From: Allobrachymonas chironomi DSM 19884
GTDB lineage: Bacteria > Pseudomonadota > Gammaproteobacteria > Burkholderiales > Burkholderiaceae_C
NCBI RefSeq assembly: GCF_000374625.1
Contig: NZ_KB894769.1
Location: forward strand, 62,001-126,000
Direction: 5' to 3'
Length of the DNA: 64,000 bases
Of the stretch, positions 7,498 through 20,333 are shown piece after piece; the stretch's first letter is position 1, and each line of letters starts with the position of its first letter. The notes beneath the pieces are model-generated. The model ran no database searches and was not told the origin of the DNA. It saw nothing but the letters and a program-made list of their open reading frames with translations. The position numbers and the translations under genes are program-made.

Positions 7498-9006
7498 CTA
7501 CATCAGCACCACGTCGTACTGTTCCTGCGAAAACAGGCCTTCGGCCTGCAGCGAAATCGGCTTGCCGATGAACTCGCTGAGCGAGGCCAGATGCTGGCTT
7601 TCCTCGTCCAGGAACAGATCAATCACCTGCGGCGCCGCCAGAATGCGGAACTCGGCCGGGTGGAACTGGCGCGCCTCGCGCAGCACCTCGCGCAGGATCT
7701 CGTAGGCCACGCTGCGCGGTGTCTTGACCGTGCCACGCCCCTGACAGGCCGGGCAGGGCTCGCACAGCATGCGCTCCAGCGATTCGCGCGTGCGCTTGCG
7801 CGTCATCTCCAGCAAGCCGAGCTGCGAAAAATCCCCCACCGTGGTCTTGATGCGGTCACGCTGCAGCTGCTTGCGCAGTTCGGCCAGCACGCCCTCGCGG
7901 TGCTCGGCGCGCTGCATGTCGATGAAGTCGGCGATGATGATGCCACCCAGGTTGCGCAGCCGCAGCTGGCGCGCAATCGCCTGCGCCGCTTCCAGATTGG
8001 TCTTGAAGATGGTTTCGTCGAAATTGCGCGTCCCGACAAAGCCGCCGGTGTTCACGTCGATCGTGGTCAGCGCCTCGGTCTGGTCCATCACCAGATAGCC
8101 GCCGGACTTCAGGTCCACCCGGCGTCCCATGGCCTGCGCCACTTCCTCGTCGATGTTGTACAGGTCAAAAATCGGCCGCTCGCCGCTGTACAGTGCCAGC
8201 TTCTGCACCGCATTCGGCATGAAGGCCTGGCCAAACGCCAGCAGCGCCGCATGCTGGGTACGCGAATCGATGCGCACGCTGGCGGTATGCTCGTCCACCA
8301 TGTCGCGCAGCACGCGCTGCATCAGGTTCAGGTCCTGGTGCAGCAGCGTCGGGGCCGGCTGCGTGCGTGCCGCCTGGCGCACGCGTGCCGCCGCCTTGCG
8401 CAGGTACAGCATGTCCTCCTGCAGATCGGCATCGGGAGCATCTTCGGCATTGGTACGCACGATATAGCCGCCGGGACGGTCCAGCCCCGGCTCTGGCGGC
8501 AGCGTTTCCATCAGCTGCTGCACGCGCTGGCGCAAGGCATCGCGCTGCTCCAGCGGAATCTTCTGCGATACGCCAATGCTGCCGTCATCCCGCGGCAAGT
8601 GCACCATCAGGCGGCCGGCAATGCTGATATGGGTGGACAGTCGCGCACCCTTGCTGCCCAGCGGGTCCTTGATCACCTGTACCATCAGCGTCTGGCCCTC
8701 GAACACCAGCTTCTCGATCGGCTTGGGAGTCAGCTGGGCACGTTCGCCCTCCTCCTCGCGCCGCTCGCGGCCCTGGTCACGCTGCCAGACATCGGCCACG
8801 TGCAGAAACGCAGCGCGTTCCAGTCCGATATCGATGAACGCCGACTGCATGCCCGGCAGCACGCGCGCCACCTTGCCCAGGTAGATATTGCCCACCAGGC
8901 CACGCTGCAGCTCGCGCTCCACGTGCAGCTCCTGCACCACACCGTTCTCGACGATGGCAGCCCGGGTCTCCTGCGGAGACCAGTTGATCAGAATGTCTTG
9001 TTGCAT
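7498..9006 (-). CDS. rng: Ribonuclease G
   Basis: An endoribonuclease of the RNase E/G family that matures 16S rRNA 5' ends and degrades mRNA. The 502-residue protein starts MQQDILINWSPQETRAAI at 9006; open frame continues upstream but overlaps maf. An S1 RNA-binding domain (GNIYLGKVARVLPGMQSAFID) is followed by the catalytic DNase I-like region with metal-binding Asp in TIDVNTGGF and IIADFIDM, then the zinc-link CEPCPACQG. It lacks the long RNase E scaffold, so it is RNase G. It ends the yebC-to-rng run. Confidence 0.95.
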   Translation of the reverse strand: MQQDILINWSPQETRAAIVENGVVQELHVERELQRGLVGNIYLGKVARVLPGMQSAFIDIGLERAAFLHVADVWQRDQGRERREEEGERAQLTPKPIEKLVFEGQTLMVQVIKDPLGSKGARLSTHISIAGRLMVHLPRDDGSIGVSQKIPLEQRDALRQRVQQLMETLPPEPGLDRPGGYIVRTNAEDAPDADLQEDMLYLRKAAARVRQAARTQPAPTLLHQDLNLMQRVLRDMVDEHTASVRIDSRTQHAALLAFGQAFMPNAVQKLALYSGERPIFDLYNIDEEVAQAMGRRVDLKSGGYLVMDQTEALTTIDVNTGGFVGTRNFDETIFKTNLEAAQAIARQLRLRNLGGIIIADFIDMQRAEHREGVLAELRKQLQRDRIKTTVGDFSQLGLLEMTRKRTRESLERMLCEPCPACQGRGTVKTPRSVAYEILREVLREARQFHPAEFRILAAPQVIDLFLDEESQHLASLSEFIGKPISLQAEGLFSQEQYDVVLM

Positions 9007-9046
9007 GAATGAGAATCCAGTGCCTGCGACTGCCGCAGGCCGATCC

Positions 9047-9670
9047 TCATATTGTCCACCCGAAAGCACGCAGCAGCCGCGAGGTTTCCAGCAGGGGCAA
9101 TCCCATGATGCCGGAGAAGCTGCCCTCGATGCGCGCAATCAGCGTCGCGGCATGGCCCTGCACGCCGTAGCCGCCGGCCTTGCCAAAAGGTTCACCGGTC
9201 TGCACATAGGCCGCCATGCGCGCCTCATCCAGCGTATCGAACACGACAGCGGATTCGGACAGCGCCTGCTCCGTGCGCACGCCATCGGCCTGCGGCAAGG
9301 CGATGGCAACTGCGGTCAGCACCTGATGCCGGCGGCCGGACAGGCAGCGCAGCATCTCCAGGGCCTGCCCGGCATCGGCCGGCTTGCCCAGGATGCGTTC
9401 ATCGAGCGTGACCGTGGTATCGGCACACAGAATGGGCGCTGGCGGCAGGCCGCGCGCGCGCCAGCGCTGTACCGCCGCCGCCAGCTTGAGCCGCGTCACG
9501 CGCTGCACATAGGCATGCGCCAGCTCGCCCGGCAGCTCGGCTTCCAGGCTTTCGGCATCTTCTTCGGAGCCGGGCAGCAGCAGCTCATGCGCCACGCCGA
9601 TCTGGTCCAGCAGCTGGCGGCGGCGCGGGCTTTGCGAGGCCAGATAGACAAATTCCTGTGCCATGCTCAT
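9047..9670 (-). CDS. maf: Maf-like nucleotide pyrophosphatase (dTTP/UTP type)
   Basis: A Maf-family house-cleaning enzyme that hydrolyses non-canonical or excess nucleotides. It has the N-terminal [12 protein letters not shown] signature, catalytic CADTTV and the [14 protein letters not shown] block of the YhdE subgroup, which prefers dTTP and UTP. At 207 residues it is near normal length. Its ATG overlaps the rlmH stop (ATGA, 9667-9670), so translation is probably coupled. Substrate preference is inferred from the subgroup motif. Confidence 0.9.
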   Translation of the reverse strand: MSMAQEFVYLASQSPRRRQLLDQIGVAHELLLPGSEEDAESLEAELPGELAHAYVQRVTRLKLAAAVQRWRARGLPPAPILCADTTVTLDERILGKPADAGQALEMLRCLSGRRHQVLTAVAIALPQADGVRTEQALSESAVVFDTLDEARMAAYVQTGEPFGKAGGYGVQGHAATLIARIEGSFSGIMGLPLLETSRLLRAFGWTI

Positions 9671-10149
9671 TCGCGATGATAAGGGTGGCCGGCATTCACC
9701 GACCAGGCACGATACAGCTGCTCGACCAGCAGCACGCGCGCCATGGCATGCGGCAAGGTCAGATCGGACAGGCGGATGCGTTCATGCGCCTGCTGGCGCA
9801 GATCGGGGTGCAGGCCGTCCGGCCCGCCAATCAGCAGGGCCACGTCATCGCCCTCCTGCTGCCAGCCATGCAGGCGTTCCGCCAGCGCCCGGGTGGTGAG
9901 CGCCGTACCGCGTTCGTCCAGCACCACCACGCGGCGACCCTTGTGCGTGCCGCCGTCGATGGCGGCCTCGATGCGCTGCATCTCGGCCTGCATCATCTGC
10001 GCTGCCGTCTTGCCGCCAGTACGCGGCTCGGTCTTGACGGTGCGGCATTCCAGCCGCAGCTCGGGCGGAAAGCGCTTGGCGTAATCGTCAAACGCCGTTT
10101 GCGCCCAATCCGGCATTTTCTGGCCCACGGCCACGATGACCAGCTTCAT
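9667..10149 (-). CDS. rlmH: 23S rRNA (pseudouridine-1915-N3)-methyltransferase RlmH
   Basis: A SPOUT-class methyltransferase that methylates pseudouridine 1915 in helix 69 of 23S rRNA. I start at ATG 10149 ([15 protein letters not shown]), giving 160 residues; extending the frame upstream would overlap rsfS. The SPOUT knot motifs [13 protein letters not shown] and [22 protein letters not shown] and the terminal HPYHRE are present. It lies 28 bases after the NadD-RsfS gene and overlaps maf by four bases, the classic rsfS-rlmH ribosome-related pairing. Confidence 0.96.
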   Translation of the reverse strand: MKLVIVAVGQKMPDWAQTAFDDYAKRFPPELRLECRTVKTEPRTGGKTAAQMMQAEMQRIEAAIDGGTHKGRRVVVLDERGTALTTRALAERLHGWQQEGDDVALLIGGPDGLHPDLRQQAHERIRLSDLTLPHAMARVLLVEQLYRAWSVNAGHPYHRE

Positions 10150-10177
10150 GTCCGGCCTGTACGGTCGGGCCTGTCGC

Positions 10178-10855
10178 TCAGGCCTTGTTGACAGGCTTGC
10201 TGCCCACGGTCTTGCCGACAATCAGCCTGACTTCGGGCGCAGCGGCAGCGCTGGTCTTGCGGCGCGTGGCGGGTTTGGCCTCGGCGCTGTCGGCAGCGTC
10301 AGCAGCCGGCTTGGCCGCCGCGCGTGTCCTGGGTGCAGCGGGTTTGGCCGCTGCCGGCTTGCGGCGCGTGGCCGGCTTGGCCGCCGATTTGCCCAGGCGC
10401 ATGCGCACCGGTTTCTCGCCCCAGATGTCTTCCAGCATGTAGTACTGGCGAATCGCCGGCTGCATCACGTGCACCACGGCGCTGCCGCAGTCCACGATGA
10501 TCCACTCGCCGTTTTCCTCGCCTTCGCTGCGCGGCTTGGGAAAGCCGGCTTCACGCACGGCATCGCGCACGCTGGCCGCCAGCGCCTTGGTCTGGCGGTT
10601 GGAGGTGCCGGAGGCGATGATCACGCGCTCGAACAGCGGCGACAGGTGCGCCGTGTTGTAGACCAGGATGTTTTGTGCCTTGACATCTTCCAGGCCATCG
10701 ACAATGGCGCGCTGCAGCTTCTGGATCATCTTGGCAGCCGCCGGGCTGTCTTCGGTGAAGTCCTCGTCGCGCACGGGCAGATCGGTTTCAGGAGTTGCCT
10801 CGCGGACGGGCGGCTTGGGGGGGGTCTTCTTGACTGCGGAACGTTCAGTGGCCAT
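10178..10855 (-). other. rsfS: RsfS domain; possible internal start at 10855
   Basis: If translation restarts at the internal ATG at 10855, RsfS would be a separate 225-residue product beginning [10 protein letters not shown]. That is about twice the length of the ~105-residue E. coli protein, because of an acidic/Pro N-terminal extension and an H1-like C-terminal tail. No good ribosome binding site precedes the ATG. An 8-G run (C8 on the coding strand) at 10817-10824 lies just after this start. Confidence 0.6.
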
Positions 10856-11524
10856 CAGGGTGTCTGGTGAAAGATAAAGTTTATGGTGTGCAATATACTG
10901 TGCTACGGCGGGAGGCACAAGCGTTTGCAGCCAGGCCTCCAGTTGTTCCGGGCTTTCGTGCTGGTGTTGCTGCACGCCGGCCCGGATCCGGGTGGAGCTG
11001 AAATCGCTCGACGGCAGCTGCAGCACGTCGGTACGCAAGGCCGGTAGTTGCTGGCGCAAGCGCTGCAGGTCCTGCTCCAGCCGGCCGCCCTGCCGCTGCT
11101 CGTCGGGGCGCGCCAGGACCGCTACCGTGACCTGGCCCAGCAGGTCTTCGGCGCGCTGCCATTGCGGCAACGTCAGCAGCAGGTCCTGCCCCATCAACAG
11201 AAACCACTCGACCTCCTGCTCGTGCCGCGCCGCATGGCGCTCCTGCAGCTCGCTCAGGGTATCGATGGTGTAGGTGGTGCCGCCACGCTGCACTTCGCAA
11301 TCGTCCACCTGGACCTGCGGCAGGCTGGCAAAGGCCAGCTGTGCCATCACCATGCGATGGCGTGAGCTGCTCAGGCGGCGCTGCTTCATCCAGGGCTGAC
11401 CGGTGGGAATCACATACAGCAGATCCAGCTGCAGCTGCGCCACGGCGGCTGCCGCCAGCCCCACATGGGCCAGGTGCGGCGGATCAAAGGCGCCGCCATA
11501 AATGCCGATACGCTTGGCCGGCAT
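10178..11524 (-). CDS. nadD: NadD-RsfS fusion: nicotinate-nucleotide adenylyltransferase + ribosome silencing factor
   Basis: One uninterrupted 448-codon frame holds two proteins normally encoded separately. Residues 1-223 are NadD (NaMN to NaAD), with [11 protein letters not shown] at 10-20 and a late SSTRIR. Residues 224-448 match RsfS, which binds uL14 and blocks subunit joining, with [15 protein letters not shown] and [16 protein letters not shown] read the join codon by codon (AAA CTT TAT CTT TCA CCA GAC ACC CTG ATG GCC) and found no stop. The ATG at 10855 could be a separate rsfS start but has no Shine-Dalgarno. The last ~70 residues are Ala/Lys/Pro/Arg-rich. The start at 11524 is one base past the hemF stop. 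Confidence 0.85.
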   Translation of the reverse strand: MPAKRIGIYGGAFDPPHLAHVGLAAAAVAQLQLDLLYVIPTGQPWMKQRRLSSSRHRMVMAQLAFASLPQVQVDDCEVQRGGTTYTIDTLSELQERHAARHEQEVEWFLLMGQDLLLTLPQWQRAEDLLGQVTVAVLARPDEQRQGGRLEQDLQRLRQQLPALRTDVLQLPSSDFSSTRIRAGVQQHQHESPEQLEAWLQTLVPPAVAQYIAHHKLYLSPDTLMATERSAVKKTPPKPPVREATPETDLPVRDEDFTEDSPAAAKMIQKLQRAIVDGLEDVKAQNILVYNTAHLSPLFERVIIASGTSNRQTKALAASVRDAVREAGFPKPRSEGEENGEWIIVDCGSAVVHVMQPAIRQYYMLEDIWGEKPVRMRLGKSAAKPATRRKPAAAKPAAPRTRAAAKPAADAADSAEAKPATRRKTSAAAAPEVRLIVGKTVGSKPVNKA

Positions 11525-11525
11525 G

Positions 11526-12467
11526 TCAGGCTGCCAGCCAGTCCTGACGCGGCAGGAAATCGGTGTAGAGACGCGCCTCGGCGCTGCCCGGCTGCTCGCC
11601 ACGGCGATAGGCCCAGCTGGCCTGCGGCGGCATCGACAGCAGGATCGATTCGGTACGGCCGCCGGATTGCAGGCCGAAGTGCGTGCCGCGATCCCAGACC
11701 AGGTTGAACTCGACGTAGCGGCCACGACGGTAGAGCTGGAAGCTGCGCTCGCGCTCACCCCAGGCCTGGTCCTTGCGACGCTGCACGATCGGGAGATAGG
11801 CCGGCAGGAAACCGTCACCCACCGCCTGCAGCATGGCAAAGTTGCGCGCGTGATCGAACTCGGAGAAATCGTCAAAGAAGATGCCACCGATGCCGCGCTG
11901 CTCGTGGCGGTGCTTCAGGTAGAAATAGTCGTCACACCACTGCTTGAAGCGCGGGTACTTGTCATCGCCAAAGGGCTGCAGCACATCGTGGCAGGTCTGG
12001 TGGAAATGCACGCAGTCCTCGCGCACGCCATAGTACGGCGTCAGGTCCATGCCGCCACCAAACCAGCACACCGCGCTATCGCCGGCCGGCAGTGCCGCCA
12101 GCATGCGCACATTCATGTGCACGGTCGGCACGTACGGGTTGCGCGGGTGGAACACCAGCGACACCCCCATGGCCTCGAACGGGGCACCGGCCAGCTCCGG
12201 GCGGTGCTGCGTGGCCGAAGGCGGCAGCTGCGGGCCACGCACGTGCGACAGGCCGACACCGGCACGCTCGAACACTGCACCACCTTCGAGGATCATGGTG
12301 CGGCCACGCCCCTGCAGCAGCTCGCCTGGCGGCTTCTGCCACTCGTCCACGACAAAGCGCGCCTCGGGTTCATGGGCCGCCACGGCATCGGTGATGCGCT
12401 GTTGCAGGCCGGTCAGATAGCTCAGCACGGCCTGGGTCTCGGCCGGTGCAGTCAGGGAATCAGTCAT
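11526..12467 (-). CDS. hemF: Oxygen-dependent coproporphyrinogen III oxidase HemF
   Basis: Converts coproporphyrinogen III to protoporphyrinogen IX with O2 in haem synthesis. The 313-residue protein shows the HemF signature [16 protein letters not shown], the substrate-binding [13 protein letters not shown] and the C-terminal [20 protein letters not shown]. Length is normal for the family. It lies 26 bases after the acyltransferase and one base before nadD. It marks the organism as able to make haem aerobically. Confidence 0.97.
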   Translation of the reverse strand: MTDSLTAPAETQAVLSYLTGLQQRITDAVAAHEPEARFVVDEWQKPPGELLQGRGRTMILEGGAVFERAGVGLSHVRGPQLPPSATQHRPELAGAPFEAMGVSLVFHPRNPYVPTVHMNVRMLAALPAGDSAVCWFGGGMDLTPYYGVREDCVHFHQTCHDVLQPFGDDKYPRFKQWCDDYFYLKHRHEQRGIGGIFFDDFSEFDHARNFAMLQAVGDGFLPAYLPIVQRRKDQAWGERERSFQLYRRGRYVEFNLVWDRGTHFGLQSGGRTESILLSMPPQASWAYRRGEQPGSAEARLYTDFLPRQDWLAA

Positions 12468-12493
12468 GCAGGTATCCGGAAAATGCAGAAGGC

Positions 12494-13180
12494 TCAGGGC
12501 TTGTTCCCGTCGCGCGGGGCCTGGCGCTCAAACGGGCGCACCGGGGCAGCGTTATCGTGGCGGTAACCGGTACGGTCGGCATAATAGTGTGCCAGTCCGG
12601 CAAAGTCGGCCTCCATGTCACCGCTGCAGCGCGCAAAATGCTGCACGCCGACTTCCTTCTTGCCGAAATCGATATAGGCCAGACCGAGCGGGCAATCCGA
12701 GGCGCGCCAGAGATGGTAGAAGCCGGTACGCCAGCCATTGGTCTTGCTGCGCGTGCCCTCGGGGGCCACCACCAGCCAGAAGAAATCGGCCTGGCGCATT
12801 TGCGCCACGGTTTCTTCCACCACGCCGTGCGCAGCGCGGCGGTTGATGGCCACGCCACCCACGGCCCGGATCCAGTTGCCCAGCACCGGCACCTTGACCA
12901 CGCTGTCCTTGATCCAGAAGCGGAACGGCACCCCGGCCGCCCACTTGTAGAGCAGCCCGACCGGGAAATCCCAGTTGGAAGTGTGCGGATAGACCACCAG
13001 CAGGCCACGCATCTCGGGCAAGCCGTTGAAAAAAGGCTTCCAGCCGAGCCAGCGCAGGATGCTGCGGGCCAGCCTGCTGCCCTTGCCGGGATAGATCGGC
13101 TGGGCCGGCATCGGATAGACCTGCAGCCCCTGCATGCGTGCGTCTGCCGTTGCGGACGGCTCCAGCGCCTGCCCGGTCAT
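12494..13180 (-). CDS. PlsC-type 1-acyl-glycerol-phosphate acyltransferase family protein
   Basis: A 228-residue member of the LPLAT superfamily. Motif I is PHTSNWDF (the HX4D catalytic pair), and the later PEGTRSK corresponds to the substrate-binding block. There is no strong signal peptide, only one or two hydrophobic stretches. The ATG at 13180 overlaps the purD stop as ATGA; open frame upstream is inside purD. It may acylate lysophosphatidate or another lipid; the precise substrate cannot be told from sequence. Confidence 0.85.
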   Translation of the reverse strand: MTGQALEPSATADARMQGLQVYPMPAQPIYPGKGSRLARSILRWLGWKPFFNGLPEMRGLLVVYPHTSNWDFPVGLLYKWAAGVPFRFWIKDSVVKVPVLGNWIRAVGGVAINRRAAHGVVEETVAQMRQADFFWLVVAPEGTRSKTNGWRTGFYHLWRASDCPLGLAYIDFGKKEVGVQHFARCSGDMEADFAGLAHYYADRTGYRHDNAAPVRPFERQAPRDGNKP

Positions 13181-14496
13181 GCCTGGGACGATGCCGGAGT
13201 CACGGCACGGAAACCGATGTCGGTACGGAACTGCATCTGCGGCAGCTGCACTTCCTGCATGGCGGCATAGGCCTTGGCCTGCGCCTGGCGCACACTGTCG
13301 GCCAGCGCCGTCACGCACAGCACGCGGCCACCGCTGCTGACCAGCGTTCCGTCTTCCTGCAGGCGGGTGCCGGCATGGAAGACCTTGAGCTCTTCCTCGA
13401 TGTCCTTGGGCAACTGGGTGATGGCTTCACCGGTACGCGGGCTCATCGGGTAGCCGGGAGCGGCCACCACCACGCCCAGCGCGACACGACGGTCCCACTG
13501 CGGCTCGACATCCATCAGGCGCTTGCCCGTGCCACTGGCCGGCTCGGTCGCCGCCATCAGCAGTTCGACCAGATCCGACTTGAGGCGCATCAGGATCGGC
13601 TGGGTTTCCGGATCGCCCATGCGGCAGTTGAACTCCAGCGTCTTGAGCTTGCCCTCGGAATCGACCATCAGGCCGGCGTAGAGGAAGCCGGTGTAGGGAA
13701 TGCCGTCCTTGGCCATGCCGCGCAGCGTCGGCAGGATCACCTCGCGCATGGCGCGTGCGTGCACGTCGGCGGTGACGATCGGGGCCGGGGAATAGGCCCC
13801 CATGCCGCCGGTATTGGGGCCCTGGTCGTTGTCCTGCAGGCGCTTGTGGTCCTGGCTGGTGGCCAGTGCCACCACTTCCAGGCCGTCACACACCACCATG
13901 AAGCTGGCTTCCTCGCCCTGCAGGAATTCCTCGATCACGACGCGGGCGCCGCCCTCGTTGTGCTGCACGCCCAGGGTGTTGTCCACCAGCATGAAATCGA
14001 TGGCATCGTGCGCTTCCTGCAGCGTCATCGCCACGACCACGCCCTTGCCGGCGGCCAGGCCATCGGCCTTGATCACGATGGGCGCGCCCAGCTTGTCCAC
14101 ATAGGCGTGCGCTGCGGCGGCATCGGTGAAGGTGTCGAAAGCGGCCGTGGGAATGCCGTGGCGCTGCATGAAGCTCTTGCTGAAGGCCTTGGAGCTTTCC
14201 AGCTGCGCAGCAGCCTGCGTGGGGCCGAAGATGCGCAGGCCGGCGGCACGGAACTTGTCCACCACACCACCTGCCAGCGGCGCCTCGGGGCCCACCACGG
14301 TCAGATCGATCCGGTTGTCCAGCGCCCACTGGCACAGCGTGTCCAGATCCATGGGCGGCAGGTTTTCCAGCTTGTTTTCATGGGCCGTGCCACCGTTGCC
14401 GGGAGCCACGTAGACCTTGCTGACACGCTCGGACTGGGCCAGTTTCCAGGCCAGCGCATGTTCGCGGCCACCGCCGCCAATCACCAGTACTTGCAT
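13177..14496 (-). CDS. purD: Phosphoribosylamine-glycine ligase PurD
   Basis: An ATP-grasp enzyme that makes glycinamide ribonucleotide, step two of purine synthesis. It starts MQVLVIGGGGREHALAWKL, carries GPEAPLAGGVVDKFRAAGLRIFGP, the ATP-grasp lysine region VIKADGLAAGKGVVVA, and the metal/ATP site LEFNCRMGDPETQPILMRL. Length 439 is slightly above the usual ~425-430. It follows yebC by three bases and overlaps the acyltransferase by four. Confidence 0.97.
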   Translation of the reverse strand: MQVLVIGGGGREHALAWKLAQSERVSKVYVAPGNGGTAHENKLENLPPMDLDTLCQWALDNRIDLTVVGPEAPLAGGVVDKFRAAGLRIFGPTQAAAQLESSKAFSKSFMQRHGIPTAAFDTFTDAAAAHAYVDKLGAPIVIKADGLAAGKGVVVAMTLQEAHDAIDFMLVDNTLGVQHNEGGARVVIEEFLQGEEASFMVVCDGLEVVALATSQDHKRLQDNDQGPNTGGMGAYSPAPIVTADVHARAMREVILPTLRGMAKDGIPYTGFLYAGLMVDSEGKLKTLEFNCRMGDPETQPILMRLKSDLVELLMAATEPASGTGKRLMDVEPQWDRRVALGVVVAAPGYPMSPRTGEAITQLPKDIEEELKVFHAGTRLQEDGTLVSSGGRVLCVTALADSVRQAQAKAYAAMQEVQLPQMQFRTDIGFRAVTPASSQA

Positions 14497-14499
14497 CGT

Positions 14500-15231
14500 T
14501 TACTCTCCCAGATCCAGTTCTGCGTTGTGGTAGACGTTCTGCACGTCATCCTGATCCTCGAGCATGTCGAGCAATTTTTGCATCTTGACGGCTTCTTCGC
14601 CACTGAGCGCGATGCTGTTTTCGGCGCGCATGGTGACTTCCGCCACCTCGGGAACCAGACCGGCAGCCTCGAGCGCGTTCCTGACCGCCTCGAAATCGGC
14701 GGGCGATGTCAGCACCTCGATGGCACCGTCGTCATCGGTGATGACGTCTTCGGCGCCGGCATCGAGCGCCACTTCCATGACCTGGTCTTCGTTGGTACCG
14801 GGCGCAAAGAACAGCTGGCCGCAGTGCTTGAACTGGAACACCACCGAACCTTCGGTGCCCAGATTGCCACCGTTCTTGCTCAGGATGTGGCGCACTTCGG
14901 CCACGGTGCGCACGCGGTTGTCGGTCATGGTGTCCACCATGATGGCGGCCCCGCCGATGCCGTAGCCCTCGTAGCGGATTTCCTCGTACTGCACGCCTTC
15001 GAGGTTGCCGGTGGCCTTGTCGATATTGCGCTTGATGTTGTCGGCCGGCATGTTGGCGGCCTTGGCCTTGTCCACCGCCAGACGCAGGCGCGGGTTGGCG
15101 TTCAGGTCGCCGCCGCCCTGACGCGCCGCGACAATGATTTCACGGATCAGTCGCGTCCAGATGCGGCCGCGCTTTTCGTCCTGACGACCTTTGCGATGCT
15201 GGATGTTGGCCCATTTGCTATGACCTGCCAT
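14500..15231 (-). CDS. YebC/PmpR family regulatory protein
   Basis: A 243-residue protein starting [20 protein letters not shown], the invariant YebC/TACO1 start, with the three-domain family layout, [17 protein letters not shown] and a Glu/Asp-rich C-terminus. Members act as transcription regulators, and recent work ties them to relief of translation pausing; which applies here is not decidable. It heads the yebC-purD-acyltransferase-hemF-nadD/rsfS-rlmH-maf-rng run. Confidence 0.93.
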   Translation of the reverse strand: MAGHSKWANIQHRKGRQDEKRGRIWTRLIREIIVAARQGGGDLNANPRLRLAVDKAKAANMPADNIKRNIDKATGNLEGVQYEEIRYEGYGIGGAAIMVDTMTDNRVRTVAEVRHILSKNGGNLGTEGSVVFQFKHCGQLFFAPGTNEDQVMEVALDAGAEDVITDDDGAIEVLTSPADFEAVRNALEAAGLVPEVAEVTMRAENSIALSGEEAVKMQKLLDMLEDQDDVQNVYHNAELDLGE

Positions 15232-15321
15232 GGTGGATAATCCTCGTATTCTTTCTGGGGGTTAGCCCTTGCTACAACACCCAGCATTCTACTTTTGATC
15301 CCGTTGTACGGAGTACCCATC

Positions 15322-16824
15322 ATGGCCGAACCCCTGCTGATCGCCCAGAATTCGCACACCAGTTGCCAGTTGCTGCCCGGTCTGGCCAACCGCCACGGCC
15401 TGATTACCGGCGCCACCGGCACCGGCAAGACCGTCACGCTGCAAAAATTGGCCGAGTCCTTCTCGGACATCGGCGTGCCGGTTTTCATGACCGATATCAA
15501 GGGCGACCTGACCGGCATCAGCCAGCAGGGCAACATCGGCGCCAGTATGGCCAGCGTGCTGCAGGAGCGCGGCGTTGCGCTGCCCACGCCCGTGGCCTGC
15601 CCGACCACGCTGTGGGACGTGTTCGGAGAACAGGGCCATCCGGTGCGCACCACCATCAGCGACATGGGTCCGCTGCTGCTGTCGCGCATGCTGGACCTGA
15701 ACGACACGCAAAGCGGCGTGCTGAACCTGGTGTTCAAGATCGCCGATGACAACGGCCTGCTGCTGCTGGACCTGAAGGACCTGCGCGCCATGCTGCAGCA
15801 TGTGGGCGAAAACGCCAAGCAGTTCACCACCGAATACGGCAATATCAGCAGCGCCAGCGTGGGCGCCATCCAGCGCGGCCTGCTGCAGCTGGAAACCCAG
15901 GGCGCCGACCAGTTCTTTGGCGAACCCATGCTGAACATCGCCGACCTGATGCAGACCGTGGGCGGCAAGGGCGTCATCAACATCCTGGCCTCCGACCGGC
16001 TGCTGCACGCGCCGCGTCTGTATGGCAGCTTCCTGCTCTGGCTGCTGTCCGAGCTGTTCGAGCAGCTGCCCGAAATCGGCGACCCGGAAAAACCGAAGCT
16101 GGTCTTCTTCTTCGACGAGGCACACCTGCTGTTTGACGATGCCCCCAAGGTGTTGCTGGAACGCATCGAACTGGTGGTGCGCCTGGTGCGCTCCAAGGGC
16201 GTGGGCGTCTATTTCGTCACGCAGAACCCGATCGATGTGCCCGATACCGTGCTGGCCCAGCTGGGCAATCGCGTGCAACATGCGCTGCGCGCCTTCACCC
16301 CGCGTGACCAGAAGGCCGTCAAGGCCACGGCAGAGACCATGCGCAGCAACCCGGACATCAACATCGTCGAAGCGATTACCGAACTCGGCACCGGCGAGGC
16401 GCTGGTCAGTTTCCTGGACGAAAAAGGCCGGCCCGGTATCACGCAACGCGTGTTCGTCGTGCCGCCGGGCAGCCAGATCGGTCCGATCACGCCGCAGCAG
16501 CGCCAGGCGCTGATGGCCCACTCGCTGGTCGCCGGCAACTACGACAAAACCATCGATCGCGAATCGGCCTACGAGATGCTGCAGCAGCGTGCCAGCCCGG
16601 TCGCGGGCGGCAAGCCCGCTGCTGCTGGCAAGGACGCTGCCGCCGCCGACGGCATGCTGGGTGGCATGGGCACCATGGTCAAGGAAGCGCTGTTCGGCCG
16701 TACCGGCCCGCGTGGCGGCCAGTACGATGGCCTGGTGCAGTCGATGGCCAAGTCGGCGGTGCGCAGCGCCGGCCGTGAAATCATCCGTGGCGTGCTCGGA
16801 GGCATCCTTGGCCGCCGCCGTTAA
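15322..16824 (+). CDS. HerA/YjgR-type P-loop ATPase (DUF853)
   Basis: A 500-residue FtsK/HerA superfamily ATPase of the YjgR (DUF853) group. It has Walker A GATGTGKT at 30-37, Walker [13 protein letters not shown] near 257-268, and [22 protein letters not shown] (sensor/arginine region; cited here in two parts in the family as TQNPxD and LGNR). The C-terminal segment is Gly/Ala-rich and ends RREIIRG-like basic. The start at 15322 follows GGAG at good spacing. Its role in the cell is unclear; DNA translocation is inferred from family. upp follows 17 bases later. Confidence 0.88.
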   Translation: MAEPLLIAQNSHTSCQLLPGLANRHGLITGATGTGKTVTLQKLAESFSDIGVPVFMTDIKGDLTGISQQGNIGASMASVLQERGVALPTPVACPTTLWDVFGEQGHPVRTTISDMGPLLLSRMLDLNDTQSGVLNLVFKIADDNGLLLLDLKDLRAMLQHVGENAKQFTTEYGNISSASVGAIQRGLLQLETQGADQFFGEPMLNIADLMQTVGGKGVINILASDRLLHAPRLYGSFLLWLLSELFEQLPEIGDPEKPKLVFFFDEAHLLFDDAPKVLLERIELVVRLVRSKGVGVYFVTQNPIDVPDTVLAQLGNRVQHALRAFTPRDQKAVKATAETMRSNPDINIVEAITELGTGEALVSFLDEKGRPGITQRVFVVPPGSQIGPITPQQRQALMAHSLVAGNYDKTIDRESAYEMLQQRASPVAGGKPAAAGKDAAAADGMLGGMGTMVKEALFGRTGPRGGQYDGLVQSMAKSAVRSAGREIIRGVLGGILGRRR

Positions 16825-16841
16825 TCCGCAGGAACACCACC

Positions 16842-17471
16842 ATGTCCGAAGTTCACCACATCATTCACCCGCTGATTCAGCACAAGCTCACGCTGATGCG
16901 CAACAGGCAGGCCAGCACCAGCTCCTTCCGCCGCCTGCTGAACGAGCTGAGCGCGCTGATGGCCTACGAAATCACGCGCGACATGCCGATGCAGGAAGTC
17001 GAGGTCGAAACGCCGCTGGAAACCACCACCGGCCAGATCATTGACGGCAAGAAGCTGGCGCTGGTCAGCATCCTGCGCGCCGGCAACGGCCTGCTGGACG
17101 GCATGCTGAGCATCGTGCCGGGCGCACGCGTCGGCCATATCGGCCTGTACCGCGACCCGAAGACGCTGCAGGCCGTGGAATACTATTTCAAGATGCCCAG
17201 CCACATGGAAGAGCGCGACGTCATCGTGGTCGATCCGATGCTGGCCACCGGCAACTCGGCGGTTGCCGCCCTCGACAAGATCCGTGCCCTGAACCCGCGC
17301 AGCATCAAGTTCATGTGCCTGCTGACCTGCCCGGAAGGCATTGCCACACTGCACAAGGCGCACCCGGACGTGCCGATCTTTACCGCGGCCATTGACCGTG
17401 GCCTGAACGAGAAGGGCTATATCGTGCCGGGATTGGGAGATGCGGGAGACCGCATCTTCGGCACGCTCTGA
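16842..17471 (+). CDS. upp: Uracil phosphoribosyltransferase
   Basis: A salvage enzyme joining uracil to PRPP to give UMP. The 209-residue protein has the expected length, the PRPP loop [17 protein letters not shown] and the C-terminal uracil-binding [17 protein letters not shown]. It is the second gene after the YjgR-type ATPase (17-base gap) and ends at a bidirectional terminator shared with clpA. Confidence 0.97.
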   Translation: MSEVHHIIHPLIQHKLTLMRNRQASTSSFRRLLNELSALMAYEITRDMPMQEVEVETPLETTTGQIIDGKKLALVSILRAGNGLLDGMLSIVPGARVGHIGLYRDPKTLQAVEYYFKMPSHMEERDVIVVDPMLATGNSAVAALDKIRALNPRSIKFMCLLTCPEGIATLHKAHPDVPIFTAAIDRGLNEKGYIVPGLGDAGDRIFGTL

Positions 17472-17490
17472 CGCCTGCCGGCAACAGCCA

Positions 17491-17523
17491 GCAAAAAGGC
17501 CAGCCCCTTGCGGGACTGGCCTT
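17491..17523. terminator. Bidirectional terminator between upp and clpA
   Basis: AAGGCCAG-C-CCC pairs with GGG-A-CTGGCCTT around a TTGC loop. On the minus strand it is followed by TTTTT, giving a strong terminator for clpA; on plus it ends upp. Confidence 0.85.
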
Positions 17524-17547
17524 GTCACAGGTGAAGGGTCAGGAGAC

Positions 17548-19887
<2,340 letters not shown>

Positions 19888-19976
19888 TTCGGGTTCCTTT
19901 CACACAGCATTCGGAAGCCCCATGTTAACCGGAATCTCCCATGCTGCCTTGGGCAGAACATGGGGCTTACCAGCAG

Positions 19977-20333
19977 TTATTCAACCGGTTCGCTCACACA
20001 TTGCAACGGGTGTCCGGAGGAGCGCGCTGCCTCCATCACCTGCTCGACCTTGGTCTGGGCAATATCCCGCGTATAGACACCGCAGATGCCACGCCCTTCC
20101 ATGTGCACCTTCAGCATGATGCTGGTAGCCGTCTCGCGATCCTTGTTGAAGAACTCCTGCAGCACCAGCACGACGAACTCCATCGGCGTGAAGTCGTCAT
20201 TGAGCAGCACCACCTGGTGCATGGCAGGCGGTTTGGTCGGCTGCAGGCGTGGACGCGTGGCCACGACGGCATCGCCCTGGCGCTGCGGGTTGACGGGAGG
20301 CTGATGGGGTTGCTTGGGAGTCTTGCTGGCCAT
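19977..20333 (-). CDS. clpS: ClpA adaptor protein ClpS
   Basis: Binds N-degron substrates and hands them to ClpA. The 118-residue protein has a flexible Pro/Gln-rich N-terminus, then [22 protein letters not shown] and the substrate-pocket region with [18 protein letters not shown]. The frame stays open far upstream to 20660, but that stretch overlaps the divergent cold-shock gene, so I take ATG 20333. It lies just upstream of clpA. Confidence 0.96.
   Translation of the reverse strand: MASKTPKQPHQPPVNPQRQGDAVVATRPRLQPTKPPAMHQVVLLNDDFTPMEFVVLVLQEFFNKDRETATSIMLKVHMEGRGICGVYTRDIAQTKVEQVMEAARSSGHPLQCVSEPVE

Noticed and set aside
13138-15240. A 700-codon frame antisense to purD and yebC
   Set aside because: Both genes on the minus strand are clear; the antisense product is low-complexity His/Arg-rich.
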